In this document: in pieces, positions 38,767 to 47,420 of the stretch
Position numbering within the stretch: the first letter of the stretch is position 1
Layout: each line of letters begins with the position of its first letter
From: Gaiella sp038230035
Lineage (GTDB): Bacteria; Actinomycetota; Thermoleophilia; Gaiellales; Gaiellaceae
Assembly (NCBI GenBank): GCA_038230035.1
Contig: JBBRNX010000009.1
Coordinates: forward strand, 49,286-113,285
Reading direction: 5' to 3'
DNA length: 64,000 nt
Program-made: the position numbers and the translations under genes
The notes under the pieces: generated by a model
Databases searched by the model: none
What the model was told of the DNA's origin: nothing
The model's input: the letters and a program-made list of their open reading frames with translations, nothing else

Positions 38767-41045
38767 GCTGCTGCTTTCGCGCGCGAAGCGCGGTGACGAA
38801 CGACAACCGGAAGGCCCGCCGCATCGAGTACCAGCTCGGCGCGATGGAACGCCAGAGTCGACTCTGCGCCCTCGTTCGCGTTCAGATCATCCTCACCGAG
38901 GCCGTCGCTGCACCCGCCAGTTGCGAAGTCGTAGAGCGGCCGATCCAGGCGGTTCCGGCCGAGGAACCACTCGAAGGCGCGTTGTGCGCGAACGCCGTGT
39001 CCGGGTTCGCCTGTGATCGCGAACGCCGCCAACTCCGCCTCGACGAACGCCGACGCCTCGAGTGGCTGCTCATCGCCGGCACCCGGAGCCGGCTCGTCAC
39101 GGTGACGGCCGAGGTGACCGGGTAGGAGCAGGACGTCGTCAGGCAGCCCGCACTCGTCCCCGAGCCAGGCGAGCGACTCGAGCCCGATAGCCAACTCGCG
39201 CTCGCGCCCGAGAGCAGCTCCGCCGACGATGAGGGCGTGCGAGAGACGGGCGTTGTCGTAGTACAGCCGGTCCTCGAACCAGCGCCAGTCGTCGGATGCC
39301 TTCTGGGCGTGCGCGGACGCGAGTTGGTCGACGAACCGCTCCAGCAGGAACCGCGCATCCGGATCGAGCCTGTCGGCGTCGAGCCGCGCAAGCCCCAGCA
39401 CCGAATACGCTGCGGTACGGAGCGAGACGGTCTGCTGGAGCGAGCCAACCAGCGCCGTCAGCAGGCGGCGAGCCGGGCCGACGACTGCAGGCACCCAGGC
39501 GGTCGAGAGCACCTCGCCGAGCGCCCAGACCGAGCGGCCGACGTGGTCGCCGAGATGCGGCTCGTCCAGCCAGCGGCGGTCGTAGCTCATGAAATTGCGC
39601 ATCCCGCCGCCGTCGCGGTCGGTCGCGGCGCTGAGGAAGGCGAGCGAGCGGTAGAGAATCGTGTTCCACGGCCGCTCGCCGTAGCGGCGCGAAAGCTCGA
39701 GGGCAACGACGGCGAGCCTGGCGACATCGTCGACGCAGTAGCCGGATTCGCGGTTCGGGAGGACGCCGTCGGCGTGCTGCACGATGCCCGCGTCATCGGC
39801 GAGCGTCAGGAGATGATCTCGTCGCACCTCGGTCAGCTGCAGGTCGAAGACCGGGATGGGGGCGCGCCGTGGTGCGCTCGCGGCCGCTTCATGCAGCACC
39901 GACGCCAACGCCTGGGCGACGGACGGCCACGCAAACCCTTCGCCCAGCCGCCGCGCCTCGGCTCGCGCAGATTCCAGAGCCTCGGGTTGCTCGATGTAGT
40001 CGCAAACCGCCTCAGCCAGAGCCTCAGCGTCCCCGAACGGCACGAGCCGACCGGCGCCGGAGGCGAGAACGTCCTCCGCGTACCAGTACGGAGTCGAAAC
40101 CGCCGCACAGCCAGCGGCAATGGCGAACGTGAGTGCTCCCGAAGCGATCTGCTCGCGGTTCCGATATGGCGTCACGAACACGTCCGTCGCGGCCAGCAGA
40201 TCGGCCAGCTCGTCGACGGAGAGGAAGCGGTCGTCGAACTCGACGTGGTCGCCCAGACCGAGATCGACCACGCGGCGCTCGAGCATCAGGCGGTATTGCT
40301 CCCCTTCGCGGCGTGCGATCTGCGGATGCGTGCGCCCAGCGATCAGGTAGAGCACTTCAGGGTGCCGCTCGATGATGGCGGGCAGCGCGGCGATCGCTGT
40401 TTCCAGGCCCTTCCCCGGAGAGAGCAGCCCGAACGTAGAGAGCAGGAAGCGCGACTGCAGCTGCTCGAATCCCCCTGACACGGGCGTGAGGTAGAACGGA
40501 CGGCGCCCAGCAGCGTGCTCCCCCTGCCGCCGCCCGAGCTGCACCGGCGCGCCGTGCGGCACAACACGGATCTTGTGGCTCGGACACGCCCCGACCCGTC
40601 CGAGCAGCCGTTTTGCGGTTTCCGTCATCACGATGACACGCTCGGCCTGCTTGCAGAGCTCGGTCAGCACACGGAGCTGATGGGGCGTCGGCTCCGACAG
40701 CACCGTATGGAGCGTCACGACGAGCGGCTGCGACAGCTCCTGCGCGAAGGAGAGCACGTACTCGCCGTCGGACCCGCCAAAGATCCCGTACTCGTGCTGG
40801 AGGAGAACGACGTCGATGTCGAGCCGGCCGAGCAGGCGGGCCGCCCGGACATAGTCACCTCGAACCCCCTGCGATATCGTCGCCAGGATCTCCGCGTGCT
40901 GCGGGCTCGATGGGTCGTCAACGACGACGACGACGCCGACGTCCTCGACGCCGTTGACTTCGAGCAGCGACGCTCGGACGTCGGCCGAGAAGGTCCCGAT
41001 TCCGCACGGGCGCGGCGGATACGTCGAAAAGATCGCGGTACGCAC
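38763..41045 (-). CDS. GT4 glycosyltransferase fused to a C-terminal helical barrel domain
   Basis: A 760-residue two-domain protein. Residues 1-370 are a GT-B glycosyltransferase (FSTYPPRPCGIGTFSADVRA at the start, HEYGIFGG, STFGLLSPGKGLETAIAALP, SGALTFAIAAGCAAVSTPYW). Residues 385-745 look like an (alpha/alpha)6-type domain (ESGYCVDDVARLAVVALELS, DEPHLGDHVGRSVWALGEVL, GGCSDGLGEDDLNANEGAES). GT4 plus GH130 pairs occur in several bacteria; the helical domain could bind or process the product. Products are probably mannose-based, but this is inferred from the GH130 partner. Confidence 0.88.
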   Translation of the reverse strand: MRTAIFSTYPPRPCGIGTFSADVRASLLEVNGVEDVGVVVVVDDPSSPQHAEILATISQGVRGDYVRAARLLGRLDIDVVLLQHEYGIFGGSDGEYVLSFAQELSQPLVVTLHTVLSEPTPHQLRVLTELCKQAERVIVMTETAKRLLGRVGACPSHKIRVVPHGAPVQLGRRQGEHAAGRRPFYLTPVSGGFEQLQSRFLLSTFGLLSPGKGLETAIAALPAIIERHPEVLYLIAGRTHPQIARREGEQYRLMLERRVVDLGLGDHVEFDDRFLSVDELADLLAATDVFVTPYRNREQIASGALTFAIAAGCAAVSTPYWYAEDVLASGAGRLVPFGDAEALAEAVCDYIEQPEALESARAEARRLGEGFAWPSVAQALASVLHEAAASAPRRAPIPVFDLQLTEVRRDHLLTLADDAGIVQHADGVLPNRESGYCVDDVARLAVVALELSRRYGERPWNTILYRSLAFLSAATDRDGGGMRNFMSYDRRWLDEPHLGDHVGRSVWALGEVLSTAWVPAVVGPARRLLTALVGSLQQTVSLRTAAYSVLGLARLDADRLDPDARFLLERFVDQLASAHAQKASDDWRWFEDRLYYDNARLSHALIVGGAALGRERELAIGLESLAWLGDECGLPDDVLLLPGHLGRHRDEPAPGAGDEQPLEASAFVEAELAAFAITGEPGHGVRAQRAFEWFLGRNRLDRPLYDFATGGCSDGLGEDDLNANEGAESTLAFHRAELVLDAAGLPVVVRHRASRAKAAA

Positions 41046-41229
41046 GACTTGTGCGTGCCCCTTTCAGTAGGAATCCAACCACTACGTCCGTCAGACGTTC
41101 GAGCAGGTTGGGATACCCACTGTACCTGCGATCCCTCGGGCGGCGACCGGAGCCTGCCGCATGGTGCCCGACGGACGCCATGGTGATCTTGGCCCGCGGG
41201 CGGGCCACTTTAGGGTCTTCGCCCAGAAG

Positions 41230-41249
41230 AAACCGCGCCAGCGGTTTCG
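41230..41249 (-). terminator. Rho-independent terminator after tRNA-Val
   Basis: Read leftward, GAAACCGC and GCGGTTTC form an 8-bp stem with a 4-nt loop followed by TTCTTCT, 40 bases past the tRNA 3' end. This is a classic intrinsic terminator. Confidence 0.75.
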
Positions 41250-41288
41250 TACTTCTCGCGAAGAGAGAAGGCTGCTTGCGCGGAAACA

Positions 41289-41361
41289 TGGGCGGTGAGG
41301 GACTTGAACCCCCGACATCCTGCGTGTAAAGCAGGCGCTCTACCAACTGAGCTAACCGCCC
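41289..41361 (-). tRNA. tRNA-Val (anticodon TAC)
   Basis: The leftward strand reads GGGCGGTTAGCTCAGTTGG at the 5' end with a D-arm. The anticodon stem CCTGC/GCAGG holds the loop TTTACAC (anticodon TAC), then come GGGGGTTCAAGTCCC for the T-arm and the closing acceptor ACCGCCC with discriminator A. All four stems pair. CCA is not encoded. Confidence 0.97.
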
Positions 41362-41457
41362 GGAGTGGCGTCGTCGGGCCATTCTAAGGCGAGCCCGACC
41401 TCCGTTCTCTCCGGCGTTCAGCTGACGCCGATCAAGGGGAGCAGCTGGGTGCGTGCG

Positions 41458-41754
41458 TCAGTCGGGTGCAGCGTTGCGCGTTGCATGCGCCCTAAGCCGC
41501 TCGAGGTAGCGCTCGTCGGCCTCGTGCGGTCCTGGCAGCTTGAGGCTGCCGAGGTAGAGACCTACGCTCCCGTCCGCATTCCAGTAGACCTTCTTGACGA
41601 CCCAGGGAATAGGTTCGTCGCCAGGCCCGCTGACGGGGGCGTCGACGACATCGCCCCGCCTCGGGACGCCGGGCCAGAGGACTGTTTGATCGAAGCGAAA
41701 GCTCTCCTGCCGACCCTCACGATCAACTGTCCCGAGCATGAAGTGAACATCCAT
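41458..41754 (-). CDS. Small hypothetical protein
   Basis: A 98-residue protein beginning MDVHFMLGTVDREGRQESFR. It alternates strands and turns (PRRGDVVDAPVSGPGDEPIP, WVVKKVYWNADGSVGLYLGS), suggesting a small beta barrel, and ends in a charged helix. I use the ATG at 41754 since the upstream extension is low in protein character and crosses a hairpin. No family recognised. Confidence 0.65.
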   Translation of the reverse strand: MDVHFMLGTVDREGRQESFRFDQTVLWPGVPRRGDVVDAPVSGPGDEPIPWVVKKVYWNADGSVGLYLGSLKLPGPHEADERYLERLRAHATRNAAPD

Positions 41755-41824
41755 CGTTGGCTCCCAGGTGGTGCGGCGTTTGAGGATCCATGCCAGCACG
41801 TTGGCCGGAAAGGACCCGGTGTTC

Positions 41825-41852
41825 GGGGCGGCACCGGGTTGGGTGCCGCCCC
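41825..41852 (-). terminator. Strong hairpin downstream of the ferritin-like gene
   Basis: GGGGCGGCACC and GGTGCCGCCCC form an 11-bp perfect stem with a 6-nt loop, 20 bases past the stop of the leftward ferritin-like gene. Likely its terminator. Confidence 0.7.
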
Positions 41853-41872
41853 TTTCATCGTTGGCCGGAGGG

Positions 41873-42532
41873 CTAACCGACGATGAAGCCTGTGCCCTTG
41901 ACAGCGGCGAGGATCTGCGCCATCGACTTGCCGGCCTCGAAGGCAGCGGGGGCGCCGGAAACACCGTTGATGCTCCGGATCCAACCTGCGTGGCGTGCCT
42001 CGATCGGCAGGATCGAGCCCGCGGCGCCGAGGATCTTCTTCGATTTGATCAGGCCGACCTGGCCGAGATAGGCGGCGACACCGGTGTCCTCCAGGACCTG
42101 GGCGGTCGCCTTGAACTTCGCCATGCTGGTGGTCGTACCCTTGAAGTCGAACTTCGGCTGCTTCACCGCGGCGGTTCCGAGCGCACCCTTGAGGAAGCCG
42201 ACGTGGGCGTTCTCGTGGCTGCTGACGACCTTCGCGAACCTGCCGACCACGCCGCCGAACTTGCCCTTGCTGACTGCCTCCGCGTAGAAGGCGGCCTCCA
42301 GGTACTCCAGCGTGAGTGCGTAGTTGAGGATCGCGATGTCGCTCTTCGCAACCCCGGCACTCGCGACCGACGAGAAGGCGCCGAACAGCGCGCCGCCCCC
42401 GAGAACCGCACCGCCAGCAATTCCGGCCTTGGCGAGGAATGCCGAGCGAGAATGCCCGGCGTTCTCCTCGGCCTCCCGGAGCGCGCCGTCTACATCAACC
42501 TGATCGAGCTCGAGCGTCCAACTCTCGGACAT
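41873..42532 (-). CDS. Ferritin-like domain protein with N-terminal signal-like segment
   Basis: A 219-residue protein. Residues 27-60 (SRSAFLAKAGIAGGAVLGG onward to SVASAG) look like a twin-arginine-like or lipophilic export signal, although only single Arg residues are present. The rest is a four-helix bundle of the Ferritin_2 kind: LNYALTLEYLEAAFYAEAV, FAKVVSSHENAHVGFLKGAL and a late PIEARHAGWIRSI, giving E-x6-Y and E-x2-H pairs. Such proteins are exported di-iron candidates common in actinobacteria. GGAGGAG precedes the ATG. Confidence 0.85.
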   Translation of the reverse strand: MSESWTLELDQVDVDGALREAEENAGHSRSAFLAKAGIAGGAVLGGGALFGAFSSVASAGVAKSDIAILNYALTLEYLEAAFYAEAVSKGKFGGVVGRFAKVVSSHENAHVGFLKGALGTAAVKQPKFDFKGTTTSMAKFKATAQVLEDTGVAAYLGQVGLIKSKKILGAAGSILPIEARHAGWIRSINGVSGAPAAFEAGKSMAQILAAVKGTGFIVG

Positions 42533-42828
42533 TTTTTGCCTCTCCTCCCGACGGAAAACCAGTGGCGCCCGACCGCTCCGCCGGGAAGACGTAGTTCGCG
42601 GTAAGACGCCACGCCGTAGTTCCCCGCGAGGGAACGGGCCAAACATGACAGCCGGAGTCGAGGAGACGAGTCCTCCACGGAGCCACCGGCTAGGACCGCG
42701 GCGTGCGTCGTCGGGGTTTGCAGATCGAGCGGATGGGAAACACCGTTCCACACGCCGGGGCGCGGCACGGCTTCTGGCCACTCCCAATCGTCAACACAGT
42801 CCATCGCCGAGAGGAGACCGCACCGGGC

Positions 42829-42924
42829 ATGTCGAACCTCATCCTGCTCTTCGCGCGCACCGCGCACGTGGGCGGAGTCGCTGCCTCAGCTGCGCCTCCC
42901 GATGGAGGAGGTGTTCGGTCGTGA
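42829..42924 (+). CDS. Possible 31-residue peptide coupled to the downstream permease
   Basis: A short frame (MSNLILLFARTAHVGG...) preceded by GAGAGGAG. Its TGA overlaps the GTG start of the permease gene, forming GTGA. It could be a coupling leader peptide or chance. The rest of the gap from 42533 to 42828 shows no gene that I recognise. Confidence 0.25.
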   Translation: MSNLILLFARTAHVGGVAASAAPPDGGGVRS

Positions 42925-44054
42925 CAGCCAACGAATCGCCGGTCGGTCTGCCGACTGGCGGCGCACCGACATCCAGCGGGGAAGGCCTGGGCGACGTTGC
43001 CCGTCGTGCGGCGGTCTGGGGACTTGTTCTCCTCGGCATCATCGTTCTGGCGTTGGTCCTCTGGAAGCTGCGGCTGATCGCAGCGCTCCTGTTCCTCGCG
43101 ATTGTCATGGCGGCAGCGGTGCGTCCGGGGGTGGAGGCGCTTGCGCGCCGGCGCGTGCCCAAGAGCGTCGGGGTCGGCATCCACTACGTCGCGCTGTTTG
43201 CGCTGTTTGCGGCGTTCGTCTGGGTGGTCGTCCCGAGGGCGCTCGATCAGGTCGAGAGCGCGCTTGGCGTTAGCAGCATCCCTACGTCGTCGGGTGATCT
43301 TTCGAACGCGGCCAACTCCTCGACGGGTGTCAAGCGCGACATTCTCGTCGCGCTACAGAAGCGGCTGGAGCATCTCCCGTCGGCGTCCAAGCTCGCGAAG
43401 CCAGGGCTTCAAGTCGGGTTGAAGGCGTTCGAGGTGCTGATCGGCATCTTTTTCGTCTTTGCGTGCGCGGCCTACTGGATCTTCGAGCGTGACCGGGCGG
43501 TCGACCTGGTGTGCTCGGTGCTACCAAGGCCGAAGAGGAAGCTGGTTCGTGATACGTGGACGCTGATCGATCTGAAGCTCGGCGCTTTCGTCCGCGGCCA
43601 ACTGCTCCTCATCGCGCTCGTCACAGTGGTGCTGTCGCTGGCCTTCTGGGCGATTGGCCTTCCCTACTGGATTCTCGTGGGCGCCTTCGCAGGGCTCGTG
43701 GAGATCGTGCCTGTCATCGGGCCGCTAGCGGCTGGTGCGCTCGCTGTCGGGATCGGTCTCACGCAGTCGGTGCAGCTCGCGGTCGAGGCCGCGGTGGTAT
43801 TGATCGCGGTGCGCCTGCTCGAGGACTACCTCGTCGTGCCACGGATGCTCGGAGACGCCGTCGGGCTCACGCCGCTGGTGGTGCTCGTCTCGATCACGTC
43901 TGTGGGCATCCTCTTCGGGGGCTTCGCCGTCGTGTTCGCCATCCCGCTTGCCGCCGTCTGCGCAACGCTCGTCGACGTGATCATCAGGAATCGTGACCCC
44001 TCAGAGGAAACGGTGCCGAAGGTCCTGTTCACTTCCGGCGACAGTGAGACGTAA
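42921..44054 (+). CDS. AI-2E family transporter/permease
   Basis: A 377-residue polytopic membrane protein of the AI-2E/PerM/YdiK family. There are about eight membrane segments, two at 29-65, one near 87-104, then a soluble stretch and the C-terminal set containing LPYWILVGAFAGLVEIVPVI and GPLAAGALAVGIGL with LVVPRMLGDAVGLTPLVVLV. Members include TqsA and sodium-proton antiporters, so the substrate cannot be set. GTG start with GGAGGAG 10 bases upstream. The amidase gene follows 8 bases later. Confidence 0.9.
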   Translation: MTANESPVGLPTGGAPTSSGEGLGDVARRAAVWGLVLLGIIVLALVLWKLRLIAALLFLAIVMAAAVRPGVEALARRRVPKSVGVGIHYVALFALFAAFVWVVVPRALDQVESALGVSSIPTSSGDLSNAANSSTGVKRDILVALQKRLEHLPSASKLAKPGLQVGLKAFEVLIGIFFVFACAAYWIFERDRAVDLVCSVLPRPKRKLVRDTWTLIDLKLGAFVRGQLLLIALVTVVLSLAFWAIGLPYWILVGAFAGLVEIVPVIGPLAAGALAVGIGLTQSVQLAVEAAVVLIAVRLLEDYLVVPRMLGDAVGLTPLVVLVSITSVGILFGGFAVVFAIPLAAVCATLVDVIIRNRDPSEETVPKVLFTSGDSET

Positions 44055-44062
44055 AGCGCGTC

Positions 44063-45568
44063 TTGACACTCGCCCAAGGCGATGATCTGAGTTGGCTGGA
44101 CGGCGTCGCGTTGCGCGACCTCGTTCGCAACGGCGAAGTCACCGCGCTCGAGCTCGCCACGAGTGCCGTGGAGCGGATCAGCGAGCTGAACCCGTCGCTG
44201 AACGCGGTCTCGATCGCACTTCCTGACCTCGGGCTCGCGGCCGCCGCAGACCCGGCGCTGCCGCACGGTCCGTTCACCGGCGTGCCATTCCTGCTCAAGG
44301 ATGCCGGCGCGTGCTACGCGGGCCTGCCGCTCCTGCTGGGCAGCGGTCTGCTGCGATCCCTCGACTGGAAGGCCCCGATCGATACCGTCCTCGGCTCGCG
44401 GTTTCGGGATTGCGGCTTCGTCGTCGTCGGCAAGACGAACCTGCCGGAGTTCGGAGTTCAGCCGACAACCGAGCCGCTCGCCTTCGGGGCGACAAGGAAT
44501 CCACGGGATCCGACGCGATCGACGGGTGGGTCGAGCGGCGGGGCGGCTGCTGCCGTCGCTGCAGGTCTCGTGCCCATCGCCCATGCCAGCGACATCGGCG
44601 GCTCGATCCGAATACCGGCAGCATGGTGCGGCGTCGTCGGCCTCAAGCCATCGCGGGGACGGACCTCGACGGCGCCCCTCGTCGACCCGAATCTCGTCGA
44701 GCACGTACTCACCCGGACGGTCCGCGACAGCGCCGAGGTTCTCGCCGCCGTTGCGGGACCAGCGCCAGGTGATCCCTACGCTCTGCCGCAGTCTGGGCTC
44801 GGCTATCGGGAAGCACTCGAGCGTGATCCCGAGCCGGTTCGTATCGGGCTGCTCACGTCTGTCGATTCGAGCTCCGTCGGCGTCGCGAAGGAGTGCGTCC
44901 AGGCGGCGGAGGAGGCCGCACGGTTGCTCGAAGCACTCGGCCACAAGGTCGACGCGGCAGGCCCGACACGTCTGTTCGACGATGCATTCGTCGAGCACAC
45001 GTTCATCAGCACGGCGCGCGAGTTCAAGCGCATGCTCGACAATCTCGCCGCGGCCGTGGGGCGGGTCTTGACGCCTGCGGACGTCGAACCGTTCTCCTGG
45101 GCCCTGGCCGAGGCAGGCGCGGCGATCAGCGACGAGACCTACTCGGCAAGTCAGACGTGGGAGCGCGCCTACACATCGCGGGTGACGTCGTGGTGGAACG
45201 ACGACTTCGACCTCCTGCTTACACCGGCCGTCGGCGAGCTGCCGCCGGTACTCGGCGAGCTCGTTCCAGTGGCGGCCGATCCGCTCGCGATCCTCGGTCG
45301 CCACCGCCAGATCTGGTCGTTCGCAGCACCGTTCAGCGTGACCGGCCAGCCTGCGATCAGCCTGCCGATCGGCCAGTCTGATACGGGGCTCCCCGTCGGC
45401 GTCCAACTGGTCGCTTCACTCGGGCGCGAGGATCTCCTCATCCAAATCGCGGCGCAGCTCGAGCGAGCCGGAGCGTTTCCGGTTCGACCAGACGACTCAA
45501 GGGCGAAAATGGATGTTGCCCGATCTAACTCCATCTCCATCGACGGCAGCGGGTTCGTCCCAGGTTAG
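44063..45568 (+). CDS. Amidase signature family enzyme
   Basis: A 501-residue amidase. The Ser-cisSer-Lys triad is visible as Lys79 (VPFLLKDAG), Ser157 in STGGSSGGAAAAVAAG and the nucleophile Ser181 in DIGGSIRIPA. The spacing of 24 between the serines is standard. It hydrolyses amide bonds in the cytoplasm; substrates of the family range from small amides to peptides and lactams. The start is TTG. The last 30 residues (RAKMDVARSNSISI...) go beyond the usual end of the family. Confidence 0.93.
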   Translation: MTLAQGDDLSWLDGVALRDLVRNGEVTALELATSAVERISELNPSLNAVSIALPDLGLAAAADPALPHGPFTGVPFLLKDAGACYAGLPLLLGSGLLRSLDWKAPIDTVLGSRFRDCGFVVVGKTNLPEFGVQPTTEPLAFGATRNPRDPTRSTGGSSGGAAAAVAAGLVPIAHASDIGGSIRIPAAWCGVVGLKPSRGRTSTAPLVDPNLVEHVLTRTVRDSAEVLAAVAGPAPGDPYALPQSGLGYREALERDPEPVRIGLLTSVDSSSVGVAKECVQAAEEAARLLEALGHKVDAAGPTRLFDDAFVEHTFISTAREFKRMLDNLAAAVGRVLTPADVEPFSWALAEAGAAISDETYSASQTWERAYTSRVTSWWNDDFDLLLTPAVGELPPVLGELVPVAADPLAILGRHRQIWSFAAPFSVTGQPAISLPIGQSDTGLPVGVQLVASLGREDLLIQIAAQLERAGAFPVRPDDSRAKMDVARSNSISIDGSGFVPG

Positions 45569-45673
45569 AGCTTCAGGCTGCCCGCTAGGGTCGGGCCACG
45601 ACGGATCAAGCTCGGCTGTTCCCTCCCGGACCTCCAGCAGTCGGATCCGTTCATCAAGGTCGCGTGCGTCCAT
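45497..45673 (-). CDS. Possible small protein, second gene of a leftward pair
   Basis: A 58-residue frame starting 5 bases after the stop of the small gene upstream. It begins MDARDLDERIRLLEVREGTA, helical and charged. It overlaps the 3' end of the amidase gene by 72 bases on the opposite strand. Position suggests co-translation with its neighbour, but there is no homology I recognise. Confidence 0.35.
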   Translation of the reverse strand: MDARDLDERIRLLEVREGTAELDPSWPDPSGQPEALTWDEPAAVDGDGVRSGNIHFRP

Positions 45674-45678
45674 CCCGG

Positions 45679-45885
45679 TCAGTGTTCGTCCTCGCCGATC
45701 GCTGCAGCACGTTCGTGGATCTCGGCGGCCAGCAACCGAATTGCGTTCTCGAGCCCTTCGGTTCGCGCGGCGAGCTCGCCGATCACGACAGACTGTGGCG
45801 TAGTTGACAGCAATGCCTCATCACTCTTCGAGGCGGCGATCACTTCGTCTACACGGTGGAGCAGGGTTGCTGACAAGGTCTCCAT
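45679..45885 (-). CDS. Small helical protein
   Basis: A 68-residue protein (METLSATLLHRVDEVIAASK, ending LLAAEIHERAAAIGEDEH), predicted to be helical. CGGAGG lies 5 bases before the ATG. A sigma-B-like promoter candidate lies 45 bases upstream. Unknown function. Confidence 0.6.
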   Translation of the reverse strand: METLSATLLHRVDEVIAASKSDEALLSTTPQSVVIGELAARTEGLENAIRLLAAEIHERAAAIGEDEH

Positions 45886-45929
45886 GACGGTCCTCCGGGT
45901 CTTGGTGGGCTCCTTGACTACAAGCGCCT

Positions 45930-45955
45930 ATACCCGTCTTGGTGGAGGCCGAATC
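45930..45955 (-). promoter_or_regulatory. Weak sigma-B-like promoter candidate
   Basis: Read leftward, GATT, 16 bases, then GGGTAT. This fits the looser GNNT-N14-16-GGGTA form seen for actinobacterial sigma-B-like factors. It is 45 bases upstream of the small helical protein's start. Confidence 0.3.
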
Positions 45956-46029
45956 ACGTCCTCCCTAGGTCGATGGCAACTCGGAGCGACGCACGTTTGG
46001 CAGGCGCGCGGAACGGTTACTTCCGTGCA

Positions 46030-46572
46030 ATGTCCTACTCAGAGGTTCCTCAGCCCGACGGCCCGCAGCAGCCGACGCCTTTGCCACCGACACCAGCGCC
46101 CATGCCGCCACCTGCACCGAACCCGTTCCCGAATCGAATCGGTTCCCCGGCTGAGCACGAGACGCTTGTGGCCATCTCGCTCAGCTTCTACGGCAAGACA
46201 CGATGCCTCAGTCGGGAGGATGTCGAACTTCTCCGCGACCAACTTCCCGGCGGGGATGCCCTCAGGGTCAATCTCGAAAGCGCCCTTGCGACGCTCCCGC
46301 CACCGAGCAGTACCCCTTACGTTGCTGTTGGGCCCGTCGTTTACCCGACCGACTACGAGCCTCTCCTCGAGGCGATCCAATCGATCACGAAAATGGGCGT
46401 GACCATCTCGTCCGATTTGGTGGAACTTCAGGCCGGCCTCCTCCGCGCCCAAGAACAGGCTGCTGATCCCGGAGCGTCGCTCCTCGAAGATGCCGACGGA
46501 GACGAGGGACGGCGGCTCCTCCCACTTGGAGGAGACGGGTACCAGATCGAGCCCCCAGCCATCCGCGAATAG
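46030..46572 (+). CDS. Hypothetical protein with proline-rich N-terminus
   Basis: A 180-residue protein. Residues 5-40 are Pro-rich (QPTPLPPTPAPMPPPAPNPF). Residues 45-85 read as helical (LVAISLSFYGKTRCLSREDV, ELLRDQLPGG), and the remainder is mixed. No membrane segment or signal. The ATG at 46030 is more likely than the upstream ATG at 45973. No family recognised. Confidence 0.55.
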   Translation: MSYSEVPQPDGPQQPTPLPPTPAPMPPPAPNPFPNRIGSPAEHETLVAISLSFYGKTRCLSREDVELLRDQLPGGDALRVNLESALATLPPPSSTPYVAVGPVVYPTDYEPLLEAIQSITKMGVTISSDLVELQAGLLRAQEQAADPGASLLEDADGDEGRRLLPLGGDGYQIEPPAIRE

Positions 46573-46616
46573 GACGTTCCCCTCGTTGACGGGCTTCAGC
46601 GAGCCGCTGGCGTGGT

Positions 46617-46787
46617 TTAGGCGTTTGGTGTCGACTGGCGCGGGCTTGTTGACGCGCCCTCGTCGAATTCATCCTCGGATGAGCGGCCACAAGCAGGCTC
46701 TCTGCCGTTGCGTACGCGTCTAGTCAACACACCCAGCACACCGAGGAGGCAGCCCGCAGGGATCGCGATCAGAAGTATCAACTCCAT
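46617..46787 (-). CDS. Possible small single-TM protein
   Basis: A 56-residue frame starting MELILLIAIPAGCLLGVLGV, one membrane helix, then a basic patch and an acidic tail. TGCC-type spacing gives no strong ribosome binding site. Plausible but unconfirmed. Confidence 0.35.
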   Translation of the reverse strand: MELILLIAIPAGCLLGVLGVLTRRVRNGREPACGRSSEDEFDEGASTSPRQSTPNA

Positions 46788-46944
46788 TCGACACTGGGGT
46801 ACCCGCGGGTCCAATCGCAGGAAACGTGAGCGACCGAAACTCGAACAGGATCCGAACAATGCGACGACACCAGAGATGGGCTTCCGGTCAGATAAGACCG
46901 GCCCCCGTGCAACCCACCGTTTCGAGGACGAGCTTGGCGCTGAC

Positions 46945-47361
46945 CTAGCCCCGATGGTGGAGCACTGCATTCTGCGCGACATCGATCTCGAACCAGACCC
47001 GGCACGTGTCGTTGCCCGCCTCGCTGCCCCATCGGTCGCTCATCAGCTCGAGGTACCGGAGACCAGACGGCGGCTCGAACGAACGGACACGTAATGGCCG
47101 CGTGCACGCCCCGCCATCGGTTACGTCAACTCGGAGGACGTCCGGCCCCGGGCTGACGGTGATCGCAATGGGGTCGCGTCGCGGCCGGCCCGAATGCTGG
47201 ACGGCGTTCGTCACGAGCTCCGACGTGAGGACGCAAAGGTCGTCGAAGACGGACTCCTCGATCTGGTCGCGGTAGACAGCGAGCAAATGCCGCGCTTGCC
47301 GTGGTGCGTCGACCGAGAGTCCCACGGTCAGGTCGAGTTGCTCTGCGTTGCGAGGAACCAC
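46945..47361 (-). CDS. Anti-sigma factor-type ATP-binding protein (HATPase_c)
   Basis: A 138-residue RsbW/SpoIIAB-like single-domain kinase. The N box is DLCVLTSELVTNAVQHSG, the G1 box VDVTDGGA and the G2 region GLRYLELMSDRWGSEAGND. Such proteins bind sigma factors or phosphorylate STAS antagonists. I start it at GTG 47361, with GGGAG 5 bases upstream, just after a 19-bp tandem repeat. The STAS gene directly upstream is frameshifted, so this pair may have lost its partner. Confidence 0.85.
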   Translation of the reverse strand: MVPRNAEQLDLTVGLSVDAPRQARHLLAVYRDQIEESVFDDLCVLTSELVTNAVQHSGRPRRDPIAITVSPGPDVLRVDVTDGGACTRPLRVRSFEPPSGLRYLELMSDRWGSEAGNDTCRVWFEIDVAQNAVLHHRG

Positions 47362-47371
47362 CGCATCTCCC

Positions 47372-47409
47372 GGCGTTGACAGGTCGAGTTGGCGTTGACA
47401 GGTCGAGTT
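47372..47409. repeat. 19-bp perfect tandem duplication
   Basis: The unit GGCGTTGACAGGTCGAGTT occurs twice in direct succession in the gap between the STAS and kinase genes. It looks like a recent slip duplication. Confidence 0.8.
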
Positions 47410-47420
47410 GGTTCTCTCCG

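Noticed and set aside
41051..41329. Rightward frame ending in GGEGLEPPTSCV
   Set aside because: It is the antisense reading of the tRNA-Val gene and its flank, a known source of false proteins with this ending.
43826..45406. 526-codon leftward frame
   Set aside because: It lies antisense to the permease and amidase genes, both of which have clear family motifs.
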